Shown piece after piece: positions 26,813 to 35,831 of a stretch of 64,000 nucleotides of DNA. Source of the stretch: Thalassotalea algicola (GTDB taxonomy: Bacteria > Pseudomonadota > Gammaproteobacteria > Enterobacterales > Alteromonadaceae); the NCBI RefSeq assembly GCF_012932965.1, contig NZ_JABBXH010000001.1, positions 558,001 to 622,000 of the forward strand. The letters run 5' to 3'. Every line of letters starts with the position of its first letter. The stretch's first letter is position 1. A program made the position numbers and the translations under genes. The notes beneath the pieces are model-generated. The model did not search any database and was not told the DNA's origin. It saw only the letters and a list, made by a program, of their open reading frames with translations.

Positions 26813-27577
26813 ATGAAGTTAATTTCTAAAATAAGTACTGCACTTTTAGCCGTAAGTGCATTGGTTAGTGCATCAGCGAATGCAACTATCGTTGAATTTG
26901 TTACCTCGCAAGGCAATATCCGCGTTAATTTACATGATCAATCTACGCCGAAAACTGTAGATAACTTTCTAGAATATGTTAATGATGGTGATTACCAAGA
27001 CAGTGTAATTCACCGCGTAGAATCTAACTTTGTTGTTCAAGGTGGTGGTGCTACATACAGCGACGGATTTGATCATGAATCAATTGAAAGTAATGGCGCT
27101 GTAGAAAATGAGCCGGTTTGGTCGAATGCCAAAGGTACTATTGCAATGGCCAAAGTAGCTGGCAATCCAAATAGTGCGACTAGCCAATGGTTTTTTAATT
27201 TAGCTGATAATAGTGCCAATTTAGACGTGCAAAATGGTGGTTTCACGGTTTTCGGTCAAGTATTTGAAGAAGATATGGCAGTGCTTGAAGCGATTGAAGA
27301 GCTTAGTCGGTGTGGAAGTACACCTATGGTTGACTATTCAGCGGAGCAATGCGCTACCGGAGAAGATGCAGGTTATGACAACTTTGTTATCGTTTATCGC
27401 ATCGACATCATTGACAGCACAACAGTAACTGACGCTGACTTGGTCAAAGTGCCAAACACTTTGATTCAAATACCAGATGAAGATGATGACAATGATAGTG
27501 ACAGTAGCGGTGGCGGAAGCTTATTTTGGTTACCATTAATCGCGTTGCTAGCAATCATCAGACGAACACAAAAATAA
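26813..27577 (+). CDS. Exported cyclophilin-type peptidyl-prolyl isomerase with GlyGly-CTERM-like tail
   Basis: A 254-aa prolyl isomerase. The ATG at 26813, preceded by AAAGAG, gives a clean signal peptide (cut after ANA), whereas the longer GTG start at 26750 does not. The cyclophilin core (about residues 24-195) shows VEFVTSQGNIRVNLHDQSTPKTVDNFLEYV, IHRVESNFVVQGGG, GTIAMAK, ATSQWFFNLADNS and GGFTVFGQVFE, all standard. After it comes an acidic linker (DEDDDNDSDSSGGG), then SLFWLPLIALLAII and RRTQK. That Gly-rich/hydrophobic/basic triplet is the layout of GlyGly-CTERM signals processed by rhombosortase in type II secreting bacteria. Its own terminator follows. Confidence 0.88.
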   Translation: MKLISKISTALLAVSALVSASANATIVEFVTSQGNIRVNLHDQSTPKTVDNFLEYVNDGDYQDSVIHRVESNFVVQGGGATYSDGFDHESIESNGAVENEPVWSNAKGTIAMAKVAGNPNSATSQWFFNLADNSANLDVQNGGFTVFGQVFEEDMAVLEAIEELSRCGSTPMVDYSAEQCATGEDAGYDNFVIVYRIDIIDSTTVTDADLVKVPNTLIQIPDEDDDNDSDSSGGGSLFWLPLIALLAIIRRTQK

Positions 27578-27593
27578 TTTCTAGGTGATTAAT

Positions 27594-27620
27594 AAAAGGT
27601 GGCTTAGCCACCTTTTTTAT
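27594..27620 (+). terminator. Rho-independent terminator after the cyclophilin gene
   Basis: A ten-base perfect stem (27594-27603 with 27607-27616), a TTA loop, then a T run, 16 bases after the stop codon. Confidence 0.9.
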
Positions 27621-27677
27621 TTAAGCTGCTGATTGAGCTATAGTTTAGTTAATATTAACTACTACTAAGTAATCTAT

Positions 27678-28157
27678 ATGTCAGTAAGCAACATTGTTGA
27701 ATTCCGTTTTTTGGCTGAACCTACAGACGTCAATTTTGGTGGCAAAGTTCACGGCGGCATGGTCATGAAATGGATTGATCAAGCGTCCTATGCTTGTGCT
27801 GCTCAATGGAGTAAACATTACTGTGTAACAGTTTCAGCTAATGCTATTCGCTTTATTCGCCCGATACTAGTCGGGCAGATGATTAGTGTCGAAGCTAGAA
27901 TTGTCCATACGGGAAAATCTAGTATGCACATTTATGTTGTTGTACGTGCTGGCGATCCTAAAGGCAGTAAACCCGTCATAACTAACAGATGTTTCATTAC
28001 CTTTATGGCAGTAGATCAAGCTGGTTACCCAATAAAAGTTCCTGTTTATGTGCCCGAAACAGAAGAAGATAAACAACTAGAACAAGTCGCCGAGCAAGCT
28101 AAAGATTTTGCTAAAAAGCTTGATAAAGACTTTGAGGAAAAGCTGGGCTGGAAGTAA
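27678..28157 (+). CDS. Hotdog-fold acyl-CoA thioesterase (YciA-like)
   Basis: A 159-aa acyl-CoA hydrolase that releases free CoA from acyl-CoA in the cytosol. The hotdog core has DVNFGGKVHGGMVMKWIDQASYACAA, in which the Asp and the HGG turn are the active-site elements of the YciA/BACH class, then VSANAIRFIRPILVGQMISVEARIVHTGKSSM. A short acidic, helical tail of about 35 residues follows the fold. It stands alone after the cyclophilin terminator; the next gene starts 115 bases later. Confidence 0.9.
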   Translation: MSVSNIVEFRFLAEPTDVNFGGKVHGGMVMKWIDQASYACAAQWSKHYCVTVSANAIRFIRPILVGQMISVEARIVHTGKSSMHIYVVVRAGDPKGSKPVITNRCFITFMAVDQAGYPIKVPVYVPETEEDKQLEQVAEQAKDFAKKLDKDFEEKLGWK

Positions 28158-28272
28158 TTTTGACGTGCTATCGCAAGATATAATGAATTATTACGTTTTT
28201 TTCAGCAACTAGGCTGTTTGTTCAAACAATTACTTGGCACAATAAGGTCAAAGAAAAAGAACAGGATATTCA

Positions 28273-29526
28273 ATGAAAGGTTTCTTTGCCTTATTGCTTT
28301 GGCTCGCTGCGCCAGCGCTATACGCTACTGAACAGGCTGGTACTATATTTAAACAACTTGCCCCCTCGCTTTATCAAATTCGATTAATTGATAAGGCTAG
28401 TGGTGAGAAATCTTCTATCGGCTCTGGATTTCAAATAACTGCAGATGGCTTAATCGCGACCAATTACCATGTTATCTCTGGCTTCGCGCAATACCCTAAT
28501 AAATATCAAATTCAATATTTAGATCATCAAGGCAACAAAGGTGACCTTACCTTAGCAAGTGTCGATGTTATCAATGACTTAGCATTGGTTAAACGCAATA
28601 TTGATCAAGACATGCCATTTTTTACCATTGCAGATAATTCGCCAACAAAAGGTGAAGAGCTGTTTTCACTTGGAAACCCTCATGACTTAGGCATGATTGT
28701 GGTACCTGGTACATACAATGGCTTAAAAAAAGAATCTTTTATCGATAAGATTCATTTTACTGGCTCTGTAAACTCTGGAATGAGTGGTGGGCCTGTAGTC
28801 AACAAGGATACACAAGTAGTTGGTATTAATGTTGCGACCTCAGGCAATCAAATCGGCTTTTTAGTGCCACATGATAAATTGGCGACCCTGTTCAATCACT
28901 ACCAAGATTCACCACCAGCATCTATTGAAGAGCAAATGGCGGAGCAACTTAGCGCCTATCAAAAAGCCCTTATCGATAAGCTACTCGAAAGTAAATGGCA
29001 GGGAAAAGTCTTAGGAAAAAGCCTTATTCCAACAATTGACGTGCCTTTTATACGCTGTTGGGGAGAGTCCAACTCAGATAAAACTGATGCGTTAATTTTA
29101 TCCGCCATGGCCAATTGTGCGCTTGATGAGGATACCTTTATTGACCACAACTTCTTTACTGGTACGGTTGAAATGCAGTTTCAGTATATGGAAACTGACA
29201 AAATAAGCCCGTTAAAGTTTTATCAGCTATATCAACGACAAGTAACTCGTGCTGCCGCAGGTAATAAAGCAACCAAAGACGATGTAACCGAGTTTGAGTG
29301 CCACCATGATATTGTCATGCCGCTGAACCAATCAATTAATAACAAAAGCATTTTATGCACTCGAAATTATAAAAAGTTCCCTGCGTTATTTGACGTCTTG
29401 TACCTAGGGCTGTCTGTCGATAGGGAAAGACAGGCACTCATTAGTCACTTTACAGTTTCAGGGGTAGAAAAAGAAATGGCTCTGGCATTTACCAAGCGCT
29501 TTATGGAGTCAGTTTCATGGAAATAA
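28273..29526 (+). CDS. Exported trypsin-like serine protease, HtrA-related, without PDZ
   Basis: A 417-aa protein with a signal peptide (cut near LYA, residue 18). The chymotrypsin-fold domain (about residues 25-205) has the triad His66 in TNYHVISG, Asp102 in NDLALV and Ser171 in NSGMSGGPVV, as in HtrA/DegP proteases. Instead of a PDZ domain, the C-terminal 210 residues are an unrecognised region with several Cys (IRCWGE, MANCAL, FECHHD, ILCTRN) that may form disulfides. The end overlaps the start of the FHA gene by ten bases, so the two are coupled and probably act together. Confidence 0.85.
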   Translation: MKGFFALLLWLAAPALYATEQAGTIFKQLAPSLYQIRLIDKASGEKSSIGSGFQITADGLIATNYHVISGFAQYPNKYQIQYLDHQGNKGDLTLASVDVINDLALVKRNIDQDMPFFTIADNSPTKGEELFSLGNPHDLGMIVVPGTYNGLKKESFIDKIHFTGSVNSGMSGGPVVNKDTQVVGINVATSGNQIGFLVPHDKLATLFNHYQDSPPASIEEQMAEQLSAYQKALIDKLLESKWQGKVLGKSLIPTIDVPFIRCWGESNSDKTDALILSAMANCALDEDTFIDHNFFTGTVEMQFQYMETDKISPLKFYQLYQRQVTRAAAGNKATKDDVTEFECHHDIVMPLNQSINNKSILCTRNYKKFPALFDVLYLGLSVDRERQALISHFTVSGVEKEMALAFTKRFMESVSWK

Positions 29527-30479
29527 TCATCGAAGAAATTAGTAAAGGACATAAGCTCATTGGTCGCCATAAATACGCGCAAAGTTCTGTGCATATCGGG
29601 CGTGGTTATCACAATGACATTATCGTTTCCGATCCTCATGTTTGTGCAGAGCACTTAACCATTGATTATGACGGTGAGCACTGGAAAATTAACGACCTTA
29701 ATAGCGTAAATGGCTCATTCATTGGTCAAGGGAAGCAAGCTGCGAACGGTCATATTGTTAACTCTGGTGATGTCATTTCTATTGGTAATAGCCAGATACG
29801 TTTAATATTCCCGAATCACCCTGTTGACACTAGTATTCCATTTAGTGCGTTTGAATCACTTATCAACCTTGCTAGGCATCCGCTTGTCGTAATAGCTAGT
29901 ATAGTGCTTTTCGCATTAGCTACCGGTTGGCTAACCTTTTTAGAAAATGCCAAAGAAGTTAACTTTACACAATTGCTAGTACCAGCAATAAAGCTAACAC
30001 TAGCGTTTTGTATTTGGCCATCGATAATCGCCTTAATTTCCCATCTCACTAAAAATGATGCTCGAGTGCTACATCAAATTGGCATTTGTTTTATCTTCTT
30101 TTTATTACTGATGGTTACCGATGCGATACAAGCATTAACCTACTTCAATACTTCAAGTAATTGGCCAGTCGCTTGGTTTGTTAACTTGCTGCCAATAGTA
30201 TTAGCGTTTTGTATGTTTTGGTTAAATTGCTATGTTGGCTTCCACATGAGCAAGGCAAGACGCATTACTGCGGCTGCTAGCTTAACCATACTCTTCTTTG
30301 GGGGTAGTGCATTGCTTCAAATGAGTAAACGTCCAGAATTCAATCCTAGGCCGCAATATAATGCCACGATCCTGCCACCGGCTTATCTCATTTCTTCAAG
30401 TAGTAGTGTTGATGACTTTATAAAAGATGCAGACAAGCTATTTGAAAAAGCTCAGAAAAAAGCTAACGATGAAAAATAA
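29517..30479 (+). CDS. FHA-domain integral membrane protein
   Basis: A 320-aa protein. Residues about 20-100 form a forkhead-associated domain: VHIGRGYHNDIIVSDPHVCAEHLTI and WKINDLNSVNGSFIG contain the G-R, the S/C-x-x-H and the N-G of phosphothreonine-binding loops. Residues about 120-270 contain five hydrophobic helices, and a short hydrophilic tail follows. FHA modules bind phosphothreonine, so this would place a phosphopeptide reader on the cytoplasmic side of the membrane next to a periplasmic protease. No Ser/Thr kinase or phosphatase gene is nearby. The terminator is shared with trpS. Confidence 0.82.
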   Translation: MEIIIEEISKGHKLIGRHKYAQSSVHIGRGYHNDIIVSDPHVCAEHLTIDYDGEHWKINDLNSVNGSFIGQGKQAANGHIVNSGDVISIGNSQIRLIFPNHPVDTSIPFSAFESLINLARHPLVVIASIVLFALATGWLTFLENAKEVNFTQLLVPAIKLTLAFCIWPSIIALISHLTKNDARVLHQIGICFIFFLLLMVTDAIQALTYFNTSSNWPVAWFVNLLPIVLAFCMFWLNCYVGFHMSKARRITAAASLTILFFGGSALLQMSKRPEFNPRPQYNATILPPAYLISSSSSVDDFIKDADKLFEKAQKKANDEK

Positions 30480-30505
30480 AAAAAGCGAGCATAGCTCGCT
30501 TTTTT
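30479..30505. terminator. Bidirectional terminator between FHA gene and trpS
   Basis: A 12-bp perfect stem (30479-30490 with 30494-30505), a three-base loop, and A/T runs on both sides, so it can act for both convergent genes. Confidence 0.9.
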
Positions 30506-30532
30506 CTTAAATGTTTATTAACTGATCAGAAC

Positions 30533-31537
30533 TTAAGGTTTAGCAACAAAGCCTATTGCGTCATAAACCTTTGTGAGAACTTGACTAGCATGAGCAGAAG
30601 CCTTCTCTGCACCTTCTCGCATGACTTTATCAAGAAATGCTTGGTCTTCACGGTATTGATGGTAACGCTCTTGAATTGGCGCTAATAAGCCAACCACCGC
30701 GTCTGCCACATCACCTTTTAGGTGACCATACATTTTGTCTTCGTAATCTGGTATTAATGACTCAACAGTCTTACCAGTACAACATGAAAGTAAGGACAAC
30801 AAATTAGAGACACCTGGTTTTTCTTCCATATCAAAATAAATACGCGCTTGTTCATCAGAGTCAGTCACTGCACGTTTAATTTTCTTAGTGATCTTTTTAG
30901 TATCTTCTAATAAGCCAATAAAGTTATTTGGGTTATCGTCCGATTTCGACATTTTCTTTAATGGGTCTTGCAAGCTCATTACACGAGCACCAAATTCAGG
31001 AATATATGGGTCTGGCACTGTAAAAATATCGCCATATAAATTATTCATTCGTGTCGCAATATCTCGTGCTAACTCTAAATGCTGCTTTTGATCATCACCT
31101 ACAGGCACTCGTGCTGCATCGTAAAGTAGGATATCTGCTGCCATTAATACCGGATAAGTAAATAAACCTGAGTTCATATTCGCTTCAGACTTTTGTGACT
31201 TATCTTTATATTGTGTCATGCGGTTAAGTTCGCCCATTTGGGTGTAACAATTAAGGACCCAGCTAAGTTGTGCATGCTCTGGCACATGAGATTGAATAAA
31301 GATAGTGCTTTTTTGCGGGTCAACACCACAAGCAAGGTATAGCGCTAGGCCATCTAATGTCGCTTTACGTAATGCCTCTGGCTCAGGACGAACAGTTATC
31401 GCATGCTGATCAACTAGCATGTAGTAGCAATCATGATCGTCTTGCATATTGACCCACTGTCTAAGTGCGCCTAGATAATTTCCTATGGTTAATTCACCTG
31501 ATGGCTGACAGCCACTTAATACAATTGGTTTACTCAT
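30533..31537 (-). CDS. trpS: Tryptophanyl-tRNA synthetase
   Basis: A 334-aa class I aminoacyl-tRNA synthetase that charges tRNA-Trp. It opens with [20 protein letters not shown] (TIGN is the HIGH-equivalent). It contains [27 protein letters not shown] and the KMSKS loop in [14 protein letters not shown]. Length is typical of bacterial TrpRS. It lies 21 bases downstream of rpe; the phosphoglycolate phosphatase gene gph that separates rpe and trpS in E. coli is absent here. Confidence 0.97.
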   Translation of the reverse strand: MSKPIVLSGCQPSGELTIGNYLGALRQWVNMQDDHDCYYMLVDQHAITVRPEPEALRKATLDGLALYLACGVDPQKSTIFIQSHVPEHAQLSWVLNCYTQMGELNRMTQYKDKSQKSEANMNSGLFTYPVLMAADILLYDAARVPVGDDQKQHLELARDIATRMNNLYGDIFTVPDPYIPEFGARVMSLQDPLKKMSKSDDNPNNFIGLLEDTKKITKKIKRAVTDSDEQARIYFDMEEKPGVSNLLSLLSCCTGKTVESLIPDYEDKMYGHLKGDVADAVVGLLAPIQERYHQYREDQAFLDKVMREGAEKASAHASQVLTKVYDAIGFVAKP

Positions 31538-31558
31538 TATCTTCTCGTTTATTTGCTA

Positions 31559-32236
31559 CTACTTCGTACTTACTGACGCTAATTCAGCACGCATTTGTTC
31601 AATAACAACCTGATAATCAGGCTGTGAAAATATTGCCGAACCGGCGACAAACATATCAGCACCAGCTTCCGCTATTTCTTTAATGTTGTCGACTTTAACA
31701 CCACCATCGATTTCAAGGCGAATTTCTCGACCACTTTCTATAATTCGTTGTTTAACTAAACGAAGTTTTTCTAACGTAGTAGGGATAAACGATTGACCAC
31801 CAAAGCCAGGGTTTACCGACATCAGCATAATGACATCAAGCTTATCCATCACAAAATCTAAAACCGACAATGGCGTTGCTGGGTTCAATACTAAACCAGC
31901 TTTACAGCCATGTTGTTTGATTAATTGCAACGTACGATCGACGTGTTCGCTAGCTTCAGGGTGAAATGTAATGATATCAGCTCCTGCATCGGCAAATGCA
32001 GGAATCAAACTATCTACGGGTTTAACCATTAAATGTACATCAATTGGCGCTGTAACTCCGTAATCTCTCAATGCTTTACAAAACATTGGCCCGAAAGTTA
32101 AGTTGGGCACATAATGATTATCCATCACGTCAAAGTGAACGACATCAGCACCAGCATCTAGCACTTTGGCAACGTCATCACCTAGGCGTGCAAAATCAGC
32201 AGACAAAATCGATGGAGCTATTAAAAATGAAGACAT
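31559..32236 (-). CDS. rpe: Ribulose-phosphate 3-epimerase
   Basis: A 225-aa TIM-barrel enzyme interconverting ribulose-5-phosphate and xylulose-5-phosphate in the pentose phosphate pathway. Signatures: [36 protein letters not shown] (metal-binding His and Asp), [21 protein letters not shown] and LEIDGGV. It belongs to the dam-rpe-trpS segment of the conserved dam cluster, but here dam is separated from it by two plus-strand genes. RBS AAGGGTGA lies upstream. Confidence 0.97.
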   Translation of the reverse strand: MSSFLIAPSILSADFARLGDDVAKVLDAGADVVHFDVMDNHYVPNLTFGPMFCKALRDYGVTAPIDVHLMVKPVDSLIPAFADAGADIITFHPEASEHVDRTLQLIKQHGCKAGLVLNPATPLSVLDFVMDKLDVIMLMSVNPGFGGQSFIPTTLEKLRLVKQRIIESGREIRLEIDGGVKVDNIKEIAEAGADMFVAGSAIFSQPDYQVVIEQMRAELASVSTK

Positions 32237-32334
32237 AAGATCACCCTTTAAAAAATCTGCGCTACTTTACCTAAAGCGCAGCCAATTATGAAGTAAAAGC
32301 CGCAATTTATGGCTGTTTTTTATGCACAAAGTTG

Positions 32335-32369
32335 GATCTTTTTAGATTTTAGTTGCACTAAAAAAGATC
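32335..32369. repeat. Inverted repeat in the rpe/torF-like divergent gap
   Basis: A nine-base inverted repeat (GATCTTTTT 32335-32343, AAAAAGATC 32361-32369) spaced by 17 bases lies in the 284-base gap between two divergent genes. TTGACA at 32386-32391 may be a -35 for the plus-strand porin, but no good -10 was found at 16-18 bases. Confidence 0.35.
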
Positions 32370-32520
32370 ATCGAAAATTCTCCCGTTGACAAAAAGCAAA
32401 AACAACAAACCATTTACCCTTTGTTTTTATTGGCTTTTTAATGTTTTTTGATTGTTAATCATATCTTGGGCATCGACTTTGCAGCCAATAAGATAACAAT
32501 AAAAAATAGAGAGATATGAC

Positions 32521-33213
32521 ATGAAAAACGCACTATTAGGATTAGTTATCAGTTCGAGCTTGGCGACATTATCAATTGCAGCTAATAAAGCACACGCTGT
32601 AGAAGGGTTATCAGCAAACGTAGGCTTAACTAGCAACTACTTATGGCGTGGTGTTACACAAACAGATGACGGTGCAGCGATTTCTGGTGGTATAGACTAC
32701 GCGAATGAATCTGGGTTCTATGCTGGTACATGGGCATCGAATGTAGACTTTGGAGATGATGCCAGCTACGAATTAGACTTTTACTTTGGCTTTGGTGGTG
32801 ACCTGGGTGACAGTGGTTTCGGGTATGATGTGGGTTACATATACTACGCTTACCCAGACTCTGCTGAAACTGATGGTAGCAATGAGTACGACTTCGGCGA
32901 AATATACGGTAGCCTTTCATATGACGTATTTAGTGTTACCGCGAATTACGGTGTAAATAATGACGATGGAGCAGAGTGGGCTGACAGTGCGCTATATATA
33001 AGTGCAGATGCAGCTTTTGAAATAGCTGAAGGGCTAGAGTTAGCGTTTCACGTAGGTAATTATACTTTCGATGATGATTATGACGACGGTGATTACACTG
33101 ACTACGGCGTAAGTTTAAGCAAAAATGGATTCACATTCGCATTATCTGATACGGATATGGATAACGATGATGTTAAATTTACCATTTCGTATGCTATTGA
33201 TATCGATCTTTAA
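32521..33213 (+). CDS. TorF-family putative outer-membrane porin
   Basis: A 230-aa outer-membrane beta-barrel protein. A signal peptide (cleavage after AHA, about residue 26) is followed by LSANVGLTSNYLWRGVTQTDDGAAISGGIDY, the diagnostic start of the TorF/gcw_chp family (TIGR02001). The remainder alternates Gly/Tyr/Asp-rich strands, with very many Asp residues in loops. Family members are thought to be small porins; the solute is unknown. It is separately transcribed, with its own terminator, and sits on the opposite strand inside the otherwise conserved dam/rpe block. Confidence 0.87.
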   Translation: MKNALLGLVISSSLATLSIAANKAHAVEGLSANVGLTSNYLWRGVTQTDDGAAISGGIDYANESGFYAGTWASNVDFGDDASYELDFYFGFGGDLGDSGFGYDVGYIYYAYPDSAETDGSNEYDFGEIYGSLSYDVFSVTANYGVNNDDGAEWADSALYISADAAFEIAEGLELAFHVGNYTFDDDYDDGDYTDYGVSLSKNGFTFALSDTDMDNDDVKFTISYAIDIDL

Positions 33214-33236
33214 TTAATACATTTTAATATTTAAAG

Positions 33237-33260
33237 GCTCGGTTAATACCGAGCTTTTTT
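33237..33260 (+). terminator. Rho-independent terminator after the TorF-like gene
   Basis: A seven-base GC-rich stem (GCTCGGT 33237-33243, ACCGAGC 33248-33254), a TAAT loop and six T, 24 bases after the stop. Confidence 0.9.
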
Positions 33261-33326
33261 ATGTGCTATTGCTAAGTCATTAGATATTTTCCATACTGAT
33301 CACATTAATTCTTCGGTAATAAAATT

Positions 33327-33524
33327 ATGTCTAAAGATAACTTAAGTTGGTGGCAAATTTGTAAAAGTGTAGGTGCGGCATTTTTCGGTGTACAAAGCTC
33401 TACAAACCATAAGCAGGACTTCGCTAAAGGTAAGCCAATTCAGTTTATTATTATTGGTTTAATTGGCGCTATAATTTTTGTCGGAGCGTTAATATTTGCC
33501 GTGAATTTGGTGTTGCTAAAGTAA
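33327..33524 (+). CDS. DUF2970 small membrane protein
   Basis: A 65-aa protein matching the DUF2970 family pattern: LSWWQICKSVGAAFFGVQSSTNHKQDFAKGKP, then one hydrophobic helix (about residues 39-63). The conserved GVQS...N...DF core lies on the cytoplasmic side before the helix. The family is widespread in beta- and gammaproteobacteria and has no known function. It is convergent with dam. Confidence 0.88.
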   Translation: MSKDNLSWWQICKSVGAAFFGVQSSTNHKQDFAKGKPIQFIIIGLIGAIIFVGALIFAVNLVLLK

Positions 33525-33581
33525 AACTAGCTGCAAACTTTTAATACTATTGAGCACACAATGACTAAAGAGTAATTGGGC

Positions 33582-34403
33582 TTATTTATACAGCGCCATT
33601 AACTCACCTACCTTTTTTCGACCGTTAGCTTTTTGGCTAATAGTACGAGCAACATTTAATTTGCGAATTTTAAAGGCATGCTCGTAAATTTTTCGTGTCC
33701 AAATTGTATCGTGATTACTTATCAACACGGAAGTTTTTGGCACGCTTTCTACGGTTTCTTCTGCTGCATTGGCAAGGTCAGCTTGTTCATCTAGTCCAAA
33801 GCCATTACCTGCATAGCTAGTGAAGCTTGCCGTTTTACTTAATGGTACGTAAGGTGGATCACAGTAAATTACATCGCCACTTTTTGCTCTTGCAAACGTA
33901 TCTCGATAGTTTTCACAAACAAAGATTGCATTTTGAGATTTTTCTGCGAAATACCAAAGCTCTTTTTCAGGAAAATAAGGCTTTTTATATTTGCCAAAAG
34001 GTACGTTATATCCGCCCGACTTATTGTAACGGCATAGGCCGTTATAACCATGTCTATTAAGATAGAGAAACAGCAAAGATCGCTGGTAAGCATCCTGTGT
34101 TTCATTGAAGGTTTTACGCAGTTCGTAATATGCTTCTGACTGGTTATATTGTGCAGAAAACAGCTCTGCAGATTCGGCAATAAACAGCTCAGGTTTTAAC
34201 TGAAGTATTTTGTAGAGGTTAATTAGATCTTTATTAATGTCATTGAGAATATAACGCTTATAATCGCTATTGAGAAAAACAGAGCCTGCACCAACAAAAG
34301 GCTCTATTAGGCATTCGCCTTTCGGAAGTATTTTGTTAATAACATCGCATAGGGCATATTTACCACCTGCCCATTTTAGAAATGCTCTATTTTTATTGGT
34401 CAT
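33582..34403 (-). CDS. dam: DNA adenine methylase (GATC)
   Basis: A 273-aa alpha-group N6-adenine methyltransferase acting at GATC, used for mismatch-repair strand choice and replication control. Motif I is FLKWAGGKYALCDVI at the N-terminus and motif IV DPPY is in GDVIYCDPPYVPLSKTASFTSY. GYNGLCRYNKSGGYNVPFG and ISNHDTIWT are also typical. It follows damX, as in the conserved aroK-aroB-damX-dam order. Length matches E. coli Dam (278). Confidence 0.96.
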   Translation of the reverse strand: MTNKNRAFLKWAGGKYALCDVINKILPKGECLIEPFVGAGSVFLNSDYKRYILNDINKDLINLYKILQLKPELFIAESAELFSAQYNQSEAYYELRKTFNETQDAYQRSLLFLYLNRHGYNGLCRYNKSGGYNVPFGKYKKPYFPEKELWYFAEKSQNAIFVCENYRDTFARAKSGDVIYCDPPYVPLSKTASFTSYAGNGFGLDEQADLANAAEETVESVPKTSVLISNHDTIWTRKIYEHAFKIRKLNVARTISQKANGRKKVGELMALYK

Positions 34404-34490
34404 TAAGCCAACAATTCCAATACTACTAAGTTAACGACTGAGGATTGTAGCTTGATTCATCTCGCAGACCAATGGCAATAGCTAGTTTTT

Positions 34491-35816
34491 TTAATTGTCT
34501 TTGCCCATTAGGGCAATTTCTTTTTTAATTGTTTGAACTGACTTAATCCAAATACCATTACTTTGTAATTCCGGATCTAAGTCGCTCATTGCTGCAACAG
34601 CTGACGGCTTATCAACAAACTCTTGAGAAGTAATCACCACAAATAATTTACCATTTATCGTACGAATATAGTGTTGGTGACTTGATAACAAAAACTGACG
34701 TGCAAAATTGGTTACTATTGCATCAGCATCATCAATTTCACTCAGTGCTAGTGCTGAAAACTGAATAACGTAATGATTAACATTAGCATATTGCGCTGTC
34801 GTCGGTATGTTTTCATCAGCCTTTTGGCTCTTTGTCTCGCCATCATTTCTTAAATCAACAGTTTCACTAGATGAAATGGCTAAAGACGTTGATAAATCAG
34901 CATCTTTTGGTTCTTTATCCAGGTTAATAGCGTTTAAAATGTCTTGAGGCAATGCTAGTTCAACAACAGCATTTTCAATAGGTTTACCAGTTAGCGCTGC
35001 TAGAACATCGCTTACTGATGCTACGTCACCATCGTTTACCGATGTACTTATTAGTTCCGTTGGTTTTGGCTTAATTATTGACTGCGTTTGAGTAACACCG
35101 TTAAGTTTGTTTGCTTTTTCATCTAATTGACTAAACTGAAAACTATCCTGTTGATATAGAATGTAAAGCCCAATGAATGTAATAACCAATAACGTTAGTA
35201 ACGACAACACCATCTTGTTAAAGGGCGTTAGCGCCAAAAAAGGCGAAGACGCTTTAAATGCATCAGAATGACTTGAAAGTAATTGACCATTTTCTACAGA
35301 GATCATCGATAACTTTTTATGAAAAAGGCTGTGATTATCTGCAATCAGTTTCCCAAGAGACATTTCAGCTAATAAAACTACACTAATGTCACGACCCGAT
35401 TTTTTCGCAATTTCCGACAATAACGTTAATTCATGAACTATTTGTAGCGATAAGTGATGAGCTTGTTCTATTACTATAGCGATAGGTTCTTTGCTATTAA
35501 CATAATGCTCTATGACGCTTTGCGTAAGTGAAATTTCTGGATCAAAAGTTTGGTTTGGAAAAAGCTGCTCATTAATGCGTGCTCTCACCTGAATATCATT
35601 TAATTTACTTGATACACCGATAAGTGCAGCGTTCGTTTGGTCGGTTAAAGAAGAAAGAAATGTACCTGCAATAGAGCCAAAGCCTTGCTTTTTCTCGTCT
35701 AGAACAACAACCGTATGTCGAGAGAATTTTAAGATGTAATCAATACGCGCATTTGTGCTGATCGACATTACTTTTTTTTCAGTGGTATTGTTTAAGTTAG
35801 TCGCTAAAGCCGCCAT
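34491..35816 (-). CDS. damX: Cell-division SPOR-domain protein DamX
   Basis: A 441-aa single-pass membrane protein. The N-terminal 210 residues resemble an AAA-type ATPase with a Walker-B-like IAIVIEQAHHLSLQ but no usable Walker A (FGSIAGTFLSSL), so it is probably inactive. A membrane helix (MVLSLLTLLVITFIGLYILY) follows, then a long low-complexity periplasmic linker. A C-terminal SPOR domain (from about residue 355: HYVIQFSALALSEIDDADAIV) binds denuded septal peptidoglycan. DamX joins the division septum in relatives. It lies 15 bases after aroB and 87 before dam. Confidence 0.9.
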   Translation of the reverse strand: MAALATNLNNTTEKKVMSISTNARIDYILKFSRHTVVVLDEKKQGFGSIAGTFLSSLTDQTNAALIGVSSKLNDIQVRARINEQLFPNQTFDPEISLTQSVIEHYVNSKEPIAIVIEQAHHLSLQIVHELTLLSEIAKKSGRDISVVLLAEMSLGKLIADNHSLFHKKLSMISVENGQLLSSHSDAFKASSPFLALTPFNKMVLSLLTLLVITFIGLYILYQQDSFQFSQLDEKANKLNGVTQTQSIIKPKPTELISTSVNDGDVASVSDVLAALTGKPIENAVVELALPQDILNAINLDKEPKDADLSTSLAISSSETVDLRNDGETKSQKADENIPTTAQYANVNHYVIQFSALALSEIDDADAIVTNFARQFLLSSHQHYIRTINGKLFVVITSQEFVDKPSAVAAMSDLDPELQSNGIWIKSVQTIKKEIALMGKDN

Positions 35817-35831
35817 AAGACCTTCCGTTTA

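Noticed and set aside
32654-32920. 88-aa minus-strand ORF opposite the TorF-like gene, rich in His and Ser
   Set aside because: It is an antisense shadow of the Asp/Gly/Tyr-rich barrel coding sequence, with no ribosome site and an implausible composition.
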